Source: Lentilactobacillus parakefiri (GTDB lineage Bacteria > Bacillota > Bacilli > Lactobacillales > Lactobacillaceae). From it: a stretch of 64,000 nt of DNA. The stretch is taken from NCBI RefSeq assembly GCF_002157585.1, contig NZ_BDGB01000070.1, positions 1-64,000 of the forward strand, given 5' to 3'. The notes below the pieces were generated by a model that had not been told where the DNA came from, did no database searches, and was given only the letters and a program-made list of their open reading frames with translations. The translations under genes were made by a program, and so were the position numbers. Positions 8,837 to 16,611 of the stretch are shown here, in pieces (positions within the stretch are counted from its first letter, which is position 1; each line of letters begins with the position of its first letter).

Positions 8837-9842
8837 TTATCAATTTATTTGGTTCCTATTGATTGGCGTGTTGTTTAGTGGCTTCTTCTTCCTGGAAGGA
8901 TTTGATTTTGGTATTGGAATGTCCGTTCGATTCTTTGCTAAGAACCGGGCTGAACGTGATACCGTTATCCAAACGATCGGTCCGCACTGGGATGGAAATG
9001 AAGTTTGGCTGATCACTGCCGGTGGTGCAATGTTTGCATCATTCCCAATGTGGTACGCTTCATTATTCTCAGGATATTACATCGTGTTGTTCTTAATTTT
9101 AGTTGCCTTGATTTTCCGTGGTGTTTCATTTGAATTTCGGGCCAACATGCAGACGGATACTTGGCGTAATTTCTGGGAATGGGCATCCTCAATCGGTAGC
9201 TTCTGTGCAGCATTCTTATTTGGCATGATGTTTACCAGTATGATTCAAGGGGTTCCGATTGACAAAAATGGTGACATTTTTGGTAGCTTCACGACCTATG
9301 TCAACTGGTTCTCAATTGTCGGCGGTGTTGCCGTTTCGCTGCTTTGCTTCATTCACGGGTTAAACTTCTTGCGTTTGAAGACCAGCGGTGAATTAAGGCA
9401 ACGAGCAGAAAAGTGGAGCAAAGTCCTCTATCCGGTTCTATTGGCAGGCGAGGTAGTCTTTGTTATCTTACTTTACTTAACAACTGACTTCTTCACTCGT
9501 AAGCCAATGTCAACTTGGGGAATCTTGATTGCGCTGGTTATCTTTACCTTAGCTGCATGGTGGGGCGCACAGTCCAGCCACGATTGGGCATCATTCATTG
9601 CAAGTGGGCTTTCCTTAATCAGTGTCGTTGTTTTGATTTTCAACGGCTTGTTCCCACGGGTGATGATTGCGACTAACAATGCAAATTCAATTTTAATTAA
9701 AAATGCTTCAAGCTCACCATACACGCTGCATTTGATGACGATTTTAACATTCACGATCTTGCCGATTGTTCTCATTTACTTCATTTGGAGTTATTGGGTA
9801 TTCTACAAGCGAATTAAGTCACCGAAGCAAGTTGCTGAATAG
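8829..9842 (+). CDS. cydB: Cytochrome bd oxidase subunit II
   Basis: This 337-residue membrane subunit pairs with CydA to make the oxidase. The family hallmark GPHWDGNEVWLI is present near residue 50, in a protein of eight to nine hydrophobic helices. The ATG overlaps the last codons of cydA, so translation is coupled. A strong terminator follows 58 bases after the stop, separating cydAB from the exporter genes. Confidence 0.96.
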   Translation: MTSYQFIWFLLIGVLFSGFFFLEGFDFGIGMSVRFFAKNRAERDTVIQTIGPHWDGNEVWLITAGGAMFASFPMWYASLFSGYYIVLFLILVALIFRGVSFEFRANMQTDTWRNFWEWASSIGSFCAAFLFGMMFTSMIQGVPIDKNGDIFGSFTTYVNWFSIVGGVAVSLLCFIHGLNFLRLKTSGELRQRAEKWSKVLYPVLLAGEVVFVILLYLTTDFFTRKPMSTWGILIALVIFTLAAWWGAQSSHDWASFIASGLSLISVVVLIFNGLFPRVMIATNNANSILIKNASSSPYTLHLMTILTFTILPIVLIYFIWSYWVFYKRIKSPKQVAE

Positions 9843-9900
9843 TCTTCTCTGACCCAACTCGTTCAGAAAGATGACTTTTAGCTATGTATGCAGATGAACT

Positions 9901-9946
9901 AAAAAGCCAGTGATAAACGTATTTTCGTTTATTACTGGCTTTTTTG
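9901..9946 (+). terminator. Terminator between cydB and the CydDC genes
   Basis: An 18-bp stem with one mismatch (AAAAAGCCAGT...ACTGGCTTTTTT) and a run of T residues forms a strong intrinsic terminator. It would limit readthrough from cydAB into the exporter genes and may keep oxidase subunits in excess of the exporter. Confidence 0.85.
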
Positions 9947-10098
9947 GGTTGTCCAGAATGTTTGTGGGTGTCGTCAGAATGTAAAATCGCTGGTAAAACC
10001 AAATAAACCCAGAAATAAACCGCTCACATATTTCATTGTGCGCAACAATTCTTTATACTAGGTATTGTAATTAATTTTGTTCTGGGGGAGTGAAAAGT

Positions 10099-11829
10099 TT
10101 GATTGATAAAAGATTGTTTGATCTGCCGGGAATGAAAAAGTATGTCGTCATTTTAGGGATACTGGTCTTCATCCAGGCAATCGCAATAATTGCTCAGGCT
10201 CGTGCACTGTCAATTGCGATCGTGAACTTGTGGAATCTGCAGTCGATCAACACAATTATTGGCCCAATCATTGTGTTTACCGTTGCATTTTTAGCGCGGC
10301 ATTTATTGACAGTCGCTGAAAACCACGTTCTATTTCCATTTGTCGAAAAGACGAGTGGCGATATGCGTGAAGATTTAATGGCCAAAATCTTTCGATTGGG
10401 ACCTGCTGAAATTGACAAACGAGGAACTGGCAACATTGTCACGATGGCACTTGAAGGCATTGATCAGGTTCAGACCTATTTGATGTTGGTCGTGATCAAG
10501 ATTTTGGATATGTCAATTACACCATGGCTAATCCTGCTATATGTTCTGTTTCTACGTTGGGAACAAGCAATTTTCTTATTTGCTATATTTCCGGTTATCA
10601 TTTTATTTATGATTATTCTTGGACTTGCAGCTCAAAGTAAGGCTGATCGGCAATATGAGGGCTACCAATGGCTTTCTAATCACTTTGTGGATACCTTACG
10701 GGGACTTCCAACCTTGAAGCAGCTGGGCCTTTCTAAGCGCTATGCCGACAATGTTTATGAAGTCAGCGAATCTTATCGGAAAGAAACCATGTCTACGTTA
10801 AGAATTGCTTTAACGTCTACTTTTGCATTGGACTTTTTTACCACCTTGTCGATCGCGGTAGTGGCCGTCTTTCTAGGATTTGATTTGATGGATGGTAAAG
10901 TGATGCTTCTGCCGGCGCTGACAATTCTGGTACTCGCACCAGAGTATTTTCTGCCAATTCGGAACTTTGCGAATGATTACCATGCTACCTTGAATGGTAA
11001 AAACGCAATGAGTGCCGTCATGGATGTGCTTCATGAACCTGAAATGAGTCAGCGGGAAGTTTTACCTGATTTGAAGTGGAACGATGATTCAACATTGAAG
11101 TTGAACCAGGTTTCTTTGACCTATCCGGGAAGCAAGGAACCAACCCTAAAAGATATTTCAATTGATGTCAAAGGGATGCACAAGATTGGGATTATTGGCG
11201 CATCAGGGTCTGGAAAGTCTACCCTGATTAACCTGATTGGCGGATTCCTATCCCCGGATGGTCAAAATCAAATCTCGATTAACGGCCAGCCACTGCCACA
11301 TTTGAACCAAGCTAACTGGCAGAAAAACTTTCTGTATATTCCCCAAAACCCATATCTCTTTCACGCCACTTTAGCGGCTAACATTTCCTTTTACGTAGCC
11401 GGAGCTTCTGAGGCTGCGATTACCAGTGCCGCGGACAAAGCTGGTCTGAGTGACTGGATCAAAACCTTGCCTAACGGACTCAACACCATGATCGGTGAGG
11501 GAGCTCGAACGGTCAGCGGTGGTCAGGCACAGCGGATTGCTTTGGCGCGTGCCTTTCTCGATCCAAACCGAAAAGTGCTTTTATTTGATGAACCGACCGC
11601 TCATTTGGATATTGAAACCGAAGCCGGTTTGAAGCAGGATATTTTACCGGTCTTCAATAATCACTTGGTATTCTTCGCAACTCATAGGCTGCACTGGATT
11701 GGTGAAATGGACTACGTTTTGGTGATGGATCATGGCCGATTGGTTGAACAAGGGATCCCTGACCAACTCGCCCAGCGAAATGGCGATTATGTCAAACTTC
11801 GTTCAGAAATGGAGGCGGCAGACCTATGA
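10099..11829 (+). CDS. cydD: Thiol reductant ABC exporter, CydD-family subunit
   Basis: This 576-residue half-transporter has six membrane helices followed by an ATPase domain with Walker A GASGSGKST, signature VSGGQ and Walker B VLLFDEPTAHLD. With its partner it exports cysteine or glutathione, or supports haem handling, and is needed to assemble cytochrome bd. In Bacillus-type operons the first of the pair is called cydC, although its family is CydD. The TTG at 10099 is preferred because GGGGGAG at 10084-10090 is correctly spaced from it; a GTG at 10090 overlaps that site. The gene overlaps the next one by four bases (ATGA). Confidence 0.88.
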   Translation: MIDKRLFDLPGMKKYVVILGILVFIQAIAIIAQARALSIAIVNLWNLQSINTIIGPIIVFTVAFLARHLLTVAENHVLFPFVEKTSGDMREDLMAKIFRLGPAEIDKRGTGNIVTMALEGIDQVQTYLMLVVIKILDMSITPWLILLYVLFLRWEQAIFLFAIFPVIILFMIILGLAAQSKADRQYEGYQWLSNHFVDTLRGLPTLKQLGLSKRYADNVYEVSESYRKETMSTLRIALTSTFALDFFTTLSIAVVAVFLGFDLMDGKVMLLPALTILVLAPEYFLPIRNFANDYHATLNGKNAMSAVMDVLHEPEMSQREVLPDLKWNDDSTLKLNQVSLTYPGSKEPTLKDISIDVKGMHKIGIIGASGSGKSTLINLIGGFLSPDGQNQISINGQPLPHLNQANWQKNFLYIPQNPYLFHATLAANISFYVAGASEAAITSAADKAGLSDWIKTLPNGLNTMIGEGARTVSGGQAQRIALARAFLDPNRKVLLFDEPTAHLDIETEAGLKQDILPVFNNHLVFFATHRLHWIGEMDYVLVMDHGRLVEQGIPDQLAQRNGDYVKLRSEMEAADL

Positions 11830-13568
11830 AGAATCTAAAAAAAACGTTTGAAAACGATACCTGGGTCATGCCTTATCTGCGCAAATATAAAGGTTTATTG
11901 GTTCTGGTCTTATTCCTAGGTTTCATGACCTTCTTTTCCGGTGGGGCGTTGATGTTTAACTCGGGTTATCTAATTAGTGAAGCTGCCAGACAGCCGGCCA
12001 GCATTATTTATATTTACGTGCCGGTTGTTTTAGCCCGCGCCTTTGGGATCGCCCGACCAGTCTTTAGATATGTTGAACGGTTGACGAGTCACAATTGGGT
12101 GCTTAGAATCGTCTCTGATTTCAGGAAAAAGTTGTATCAAACTGTTGAACAAAAGGCCTCTGCCATTCAACGTTCTCATCAAACTGGTGACATTTTGAGT
12201 ATTCTGGCAGATGATATTGATCACATTGAAAATTTGTATCTGCGAACCGTTTTTCCGATGGTTATTGGTTGGCTGTTGTACATTTTTATGGTGATCGGAG
12301 TCGGATCTTTGAACTGGGGCGTTGGTCTATTAATGCTGCTGTTATTGGGTATTATTACCATTGTGATGCCTCTGGCTTCTGTAGCAACCAACGGCGTTCG
12401 TGAATTTAAGCAGCATCAGATTCAACATACCTTTTATACCAATTTGACTGATGAAGTTTTAGGCTTAGGTGATTGGCTCATTTCTGGCCGTTATAACGAT
12501 TTTATTAATCTTCAAAAGAAGCCAATCAAATCGATTGCGGCCTTACGAAAGCGCGACCATTACTTCCAGTGGTGGCGGTCATTTCTAGTTCAAATTGTCA
12601 TTTTACTCACTACGTTGGTGCTATTGGTTTGGTCAGCAAATCAATTTACATCATCCAAATCTTTGGCTAATTGGGTTGCTGCCTTCGCACTGGCGATTTT
12701 TCCTGCAGTGTCCCCATTTGTCAATATGAGTCAAGGTGCCAGTGAATGGCCGGTTTACAAGCGCTCAATTGAACGAGTGAACGCGCTGGACGACGGTGGT
12801 GTTCAACCCGTTGAACAGACGTCTTTGGCTGAACCATTTAACCAGCTTTCCATCAACAATTTGACTTTCAAATACGCAGATGGCAACAGAAATGTGGTTA
12901 AAAATATCTCAATGACGATTCACCCAGGGGAGAAGGTTGCACTGCTTGGACCCAGCGGAACTGGGAAGAGTACCTTTTTGAAATTGGTAGTTGGTGATTT
13001 GACGCCATCAGATGGTCAAGTACTGATTAACCAGCAAAACATCTTAAGTCTGCAGGATGTCCGCTCATCTTTGTTCGGTATTCTTGACCAGCAACCGTAT
13101 CTTTTTGACACGACGGTGATGAACAATGTCCGATTGGGAAACGTGAATGCAAGTGACCAACAGGTAAAGGATGCCATCGCAGCTGTTGGACTTAAGGATT
13201 TAATTGAGTCTCTGCCCGACAAGTACGATACCCAAGTTCAAGAGGCGGGTAAACGTTTTTCTGGTGGTGAGCGTCAGCGGCTGTCACTGGCTCGAATTTT
13301 ACTCCAGGATGCACCGATTATTATTTTGGATGAGCCAACGGTTAGTTTGGATCCAATCACTGAAAAGAAGTTATTGGACAAAGTATTTGAGTTACTCCAC
13401 GACAAGACCATCATCTGGGTAACTCATCATTTGGCAGGTATCGCCCATGTCGATCAAGTTCGTTTCATGGAAAACGGCCAGTTCGATATGCAAGGTACCC
13501 CGCAGGAATTGTATAAGACTCAACCAAGATTCAGACAACTGTACGATTTGGATAGAGGAAGAGTGTGA
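11826..13568 (+). CDS. cydC: Thiol reductant ABC exporter, CydC-family subunit
   Basis: This 580-residue half-transporter is the partner of the preceding subunit. An N-terminal membrane domain (about 1-310) is followed by an ATPase domain with Walker A GPSGTGKST, signature FSGGERQR and Walker B IIILDEPT. The ATG overlaps the previous stop as ATGA. Its own TGA (13566-13568) lies inside the first bases of an intergenic hairpin element, so the last codons (RGRV) may have been supplied by that element. Confidence 0.88.
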   Translation: MKNLKKTFENDTWVMPYLRKYKGLLVLVLFLGFMTFFSGGALMFNSGYLISEAARQPASIIYIYVPVVLARAFGIARPVFRYVERLTSHNWVLRIVSDFRKKLYQTVEQKASAIQRSHQTGDILSILADDIDHIENLYLRTVFPMVIGWLLYIFMVIGVGSLNWGVGLLMLLLLGIITIVMPLASVATNGVREFKQHQIQHTFYTNLTDEVLGLGDWLISGRYNDFINLQKKPIKSIAALRKRDHYFQWWRSFLVQIVILLTTLVLLVWSANQFTSSKSLANWVAAFALAIFPAVSPFVNMSQGASEWPVYKRSIERVNALDDGGVQPVEQTSLAEPFNQLSINNLTFKYADGNRNVVKNISMTIHPGEKVALLGPSGTGKSTFLKLVVGDLTPSDGQVLINQQNILSLQDVRSSLFGILDQQPYLFDTTVMNNVRLGNVNASDQQVKDAIAAVGLKDLIESLPDKYDTQVQEAGKRFSGGERQRLSLARILLQDAPIIILDEPTVSLDPITEKKLLDKVFELLHDKTIIWVTHHLAGIAHVDQVRFMENGQFDMQGTPQELYKTQPRFRQLYDLDRGRV

Positions 13569-13680
13569 CGGGAGCCGGTTAGCTTTTGAGCATTAGTGTG
13601 ATAACAGTAGTTGACGCTGGTCTTGCGTCGGCTACTGTTATCGGACTAAGCGGAGAAAGCTGGCTCACGGAGCACGTTTC
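13561..13680 (+). repeat. Bulged hairpin element A
   Basis: This is one member of a family of intergenic hairpins. From outside in: GTGT/GCAC; GAGCC (13572-13576) with GGCTC (13662-13666); a four-base bulge GGTT (13577-13580) on the left side only; AGCTTT with AAAGCT (13656-13661); TTAGT with ACTAA; an 11-bp stem 13600-13610 with 13632-13642; and a 5-bp apical stem. It overlaps the cydC stop codon. A degenerate second copy of its 3' end (GAGTCACGTTAAGC) follows at about 13704-13717. It could act as an RNA stabiliser, a processing site or a small mobile repeat. Confidence 0.7.
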
Positions 13681-13719
13681 GGTCAGTAACGGGCTTTGAC
13701 CTTGAGTCACGTTAAGCAC

Positions 13720-13775
13720 AAAAAATTGCCACAACTCGTGGGACAACGTGTCCTTTGGGTTGTGGCAATTTTTTT
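13720..13775. terminator. Bidirectional terminator between cydC and the prenyl synthase
   Basis: A stem of AAAAAATTGCCACAA against TTGTGGCAATTTTTT, with an inner GGACA/TGTCC hairpin, is flanked by A and T runs. It can end both converging transcripts. Confidence 0.85.
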
Positions 13776-13781
13776 GAAATT

Positions 13782-14759
13782 TTACTGTTTTCGGGTCAAT
13801 AATAGCTGAGTCAACGCCTGCAGATCGTGCTTGGCCTTTTGCTCAGGCAATTGGGCAATCAATTGTTGGGCTTTGGCCGTTAATTGATTAGCCGCTTGGA
13901 TTGCCTGATTCAAACCACCTGACTGCACAACAATTGTTTGTATCTCAGCAATATCATCGTGCGTCAGTTGTTCGCGCTTATCCAACAGCGGTTTTAACTG
14001 TTTTCGAGCTGTCTGTAGGGCAAGTATCAGTGGCAGCGTGTAGACCCCGGACTTTAGGTCTTCAAGGACCGGCTTCTTTGTCTGGTGAGGATCACCACTG
14101 TAATCTAAAATATCATCTAAAATCTGGTAGGCTTGACCGATTGCCAAACCGATTTGGCCGCCAAGCTTGAAAATTTCGTTAGATGCCTGGGAGACAAGCG
14201 CACTTTGCTGGAAACAAAGCCTAAATAATTCGGCAGTCTTGCCGGTAATTTCATGAAAATAATCTGCCTCCGTCATTTGTTGATTGAAGTTGTACTTCAT
14301 TTGATCCAATTCACCAGCCAAAATGGTTTGCATGGCATCGACGTGTCGCTTCATATTCACCGGGTCCTGCGTTGATTTGAGCACCTGGTTAAAGTAACAC
14401 GTGAAGAGGTAATCACCGGCATAAATGGCGTTTTTTTGGCCATATTCGGTATGAATCGTCTCAACGCCTCGACGAATTGGTGATTCATCAATGACATCAT
14501 CATGAATCAGGGTTGCGACATGTAACAATTCAACCGCAGCAGCACCGGCCTTAATTCTAGCGGGATCTCCCCCTTGGCCAAACTCTGAATATATGTAAAA
14601 GAAGCCGGGGCGCAAGAATTTGCCGCCGGATTTTAACAACTGGCTGATCTTATGGTGAATCGGTTGGTTAGGAAGGTTAACGGCGTTTAACAAATAGGGT
14701 TCCAAAGCTATTAATTTTAGATTAATGCGCGGAAATTGGCGCCAAAGTGCATGGACCAT
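13782..14759 (-). CDS. Polyprenyl diphosphate synthase (HepT/IspB-like)
   Basis: This 325-residue trans-prenyltransferase condenses isopentenyl units into a long prenyl diphosphate. The first aspartate-rich motif is HDDVIDE (86-92) and the second DDILDYSGD, with GGKFLRP upstream as the substrate-binding segment. The absence of a bulky FARM-flanking block suggests a long-chain product such as heptaprenyl or longer, used for a quinone side chain. Its place beside ndh and cydABCD fits that role. The ATG at 14759 follows GAGG by six bases; an upstream in-frame TTG at 14771 overlaps that site. The chain length cannot be read from the sequence. Confidence 0.85.
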   Translation of the reverse strand: MVHALWRQFPRINLKLIALEPYLLNAVNLPNQPIHHKISQLLKSGGKFLRPGFFYIYSEFGQGGDPARIKAGAAAVELLHVATLIHDDVIDESPIRRGVETIHTEYGQKNAIYAGDYLFTCYFNQVLKSTQDPVNMKRHVDAMQTILAGELDQMKYNFNQQMTEADYFHEITGKTAELFRLCFQQSALVSQASNEIFKLGGQIGLAIGQAYQILDDILDYSGDPHQTKKPVLEDLKSGVYTLPLILALQTARKQLKPLLDKREQLTHDDIAEIQTIVVQSGGLNQAIQAANQLTAKAQQLIAQLPEQKAKHDLQALTQLLLTRKQ

Positions 14760-14942
14760 GATATACCTCAATTTAATAAAATTTTAATTACATTATCTAA
14801 GATACAAATTCCATGGTGAGTTGTCAATCAACGCAACGTGGAAATATTTCCGAAGTGTTGTACAATAGATTTAAGGTTCAGAAATGATCACTGTGTCATA
14901 TTAGCAATTAATGATTAATTTAGCCTTTATGGAGGAATAGGA

Positions 14943-16271
14943 ATGACAAAACAATACGATGTCGTTATTCTTGGTGGCGGGGTTGCCGGTGGGTCTCTGG
15001 CACACTCGCTTAGAAGACAGCATAAAACCGTGGCAGTCGTCGAAGACAATTTGTTTGGTGGCACCTGTCCCAACCGGGGATGTGATCCAAAGAAAATTTT
15101 AATGTCTGGCTTAGAGGTTACCCAAGTTGTCAGCGATATGCAGGGAAACGGGATTACCGGCAGTGTGTCGGTTAATTGGCCGGATCTTATGCGTCACAAG
15201 CGGCAGTATACGAATCCAATTTCAGATGCCACTCGAAATGGCTTAATTTCAGATGGGGTGGATACCTATCATGAACATGCCCATTTTAATTCTGACGGGC
15301 TGCTTGATGCTGGTAACCAAATCCTGGCTGGGAAGCAATATGTTATTGCAACTGGTCAGCGCCCGGCCATCTTGGCCATTCCCGGCAGTCAATTTTTCAA
15401 AACCAGCACTGACTTTTTGAACCTGGATAACCTGCCAAAGGACGTGACCTTTGTCGGTGGTGGCTACATCGGTTTTGAATTGGCCGGCATTGCCCGAGCT
15501 GCCGGAGCAACTGTCCATCTGGTTCATCATAATAATCGGCCTCTCAAACAATTTGATCAGCAATTAGTCTATGAGGAAATCAAGCGACTATCCAAGCTGG
15601 GAGTTGATTTTCATCTGAACACTGACGTTGAGAAGATCACACAGGTTGGTGAGCAATTTGTCTTGTCGGGAGAAAAATTTCGACTGCCGACGGATATGGT
15701 CTTCTGCACGGCGGGGAGGATTCCCAATGTGGACACACTTGGTTTGGAAAATGTTGGGGTGAAGGTCGACCAACACGGTGTTATCGTGGACGATCACTTA
15801 AAGACGTCGAATCCAAACATCTTTGCAATGGGGGATGTGGTCAGTACCAAACGTCCCAAGTTAACGCCGGTTGCCGGTTTTGAAGCGGGCTATTTGGCAA
15901 GCTATTTTAACGGTGCAACCGATCCGATTCAATTTAAAGCAATCCCAACAATTGTGTTTGGCCAGCCGTCACTGGGCCAAGTGGGATTGCCGTCGAGTGT
16001 GGCGACTGATGATAGTCGATATATGCTGATTACCAATGATATGACCAAGTGGTACAGCTATCATCGATTAAACGAACCATTGGCCAAGGCAAAGGTGGTT
16101 ATTGATCGTGATGCAGAAACCGTCGTTGGGGCAACTGTGTTAAGTAATCACGCCGATTATTTGATCAATATCTTAACGATGATGATCGATCAGCAAATGA
16201 AAATCGGCGACTTCAACCAACAAATCCTCGCTTATCCTACTGTGGCGAGTGATGTGCAGTATTTGATATAG
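14943..16271 (+). CDS. Glutathione-reductase-like FAD/NAD(P) disulfide oxidoreductase
   Basis: This 442-residue flavoenzyme has the FAD motif GGGVAGGSLA (11-20), the redox-active pair Cys42/Cys47 in GGTCPNRGCDPKK, the NAD(P) motif GGGYIGFELAG and the second FAD motif FAMGDV. Class I reductases end with a His-Pro-Thr...Glu segment that supplies the catalytic base; here the same place reads AYPTVASD, so the His and Glu are missing. It may reduce a low-molecular disulfide by a different proton route, or act on another substrate. The start has a strong GGAGGAAT ribosome binding site. It is monocistronic and its stop runs into hairpin element B. Confidence 0.78.
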   Translation: MTKQYDVVILGGGVAGGSLAHSLRRQHKTVAVVEDNLFGGTCPNRGCDPKKILMSGLEVTQVVSDMQGNGITGSVSVNWPDLMRHKRQYTNPISDATRNGLISDGVDTYHEHAHFNSDGLLDAGNQILAGKQYVIATGQRPAILAIPGSQFFKTSTDFLNLDNLPKDVTFVGGGYIGFELAGIARAAGATVHLVHHNNRPLKQFDQQLVYEEIKRLSKLGVDFHLNTDVEKITQVGEQFVLSGEKFRLPTDMVFCTAGRIPNVDTLGLENVGVKVDQHGVIVDDHLKTSNPNIFAMGDVVSTKRPKLTPVAGFEAGYLASYFNGATDPIQFKAIPTIVFGQPSLGQVGLPSSVATDDSRYMLITNDMTKWYSYHRLNEPLAKAKVVIDRDAETVVGATVLSNHADYLINILTMMIDQQMKIGDFNQQILAYPTVASDVQYLI

Positions 16272-16402
16272 AGAGTGCAATTTGGAGCGTTTAGCAAGTA
16301 CACCATAAGCCATCCAGACGGAAACCGAGTCAGGTTTTCGGCTGGATGGCTTATGGTGTACTTGCTGCTCCAAATTGCACGTTTCAACAAAGTAAAAGCA
16401 AA
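16271..16402 (+). repeat. Bulged hairpin element B
   Basis: This is the most perfect member of the hairpin family. A 14-bp outer helix (16275-16288 with 16367-16380) and a 25-bp inner helix (16293-16317 with 16342-16366) are both perfect, separated by the left-side bulge GTTT (16289-16292). The tail GTTTCAACAAAGTAAAAGCAAA follows. The first base overlaps the TAG stop of the flavoenzyme gene. Confidence 0.78.
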
Positions 16403-16410
16403 GAGAATGC

Positions 16411-16482
16411 GGAAACCGAGTCAGGTTTTCGGCTGGATGGCTTATGGGTTACTTGCTGCTCCAAATCGCACGTTTCAGCAAA
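16411..16482 (+). repeat. Partial tandem copy of the element B loop and 3' arm
   Basis: The loop and 3' arm of element B (from 16320) are repeated 91 bases downstream with few changes, ending again in GCTCCAAATCGCACGTTTCA. The 5' arm is not repeated, so this copy cannot fold alone; it could compete with the first 3' arm for the single 5' arm. Confidence 0.75.
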
Positions 16483-16534
16483 CAAAAAGTGACAACGCGA
16501 CTGTAAAACGCGTCTTCCACAATTTACTGAAACC

Positions 16535-16580
16535 AAAAACTGGGGCTGTGATCAAAAGTTAATTTAATCACAGCCCCAGT
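16535..16580 (-). terminator. Terminator of helD
   Basis: A 14-bp perfect stem (16539-16552 with 16567-16580) is followed on the minus strand by a T run. It lies about 30 bases beyond the helD stop. Confidence 0.85.
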
Positions 16581-16611
16581 TCCTCATTTAATGATTGGCT
16601 ATCTTTCTACA

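Noticed and set aside
10037-10060. Rex operator before the CydDC genes
   Set aside because: ATTGTGCGCAACAAT is only loosely palindromic and does not fit the TTGTGAA-N4-TTCACAA pattern.
13569-13715. Element A as an ordinary terminator of cydC
   Set aside because: No T run follows it, and a clear bidirectional terminator lies just downstream at 13720-13775.
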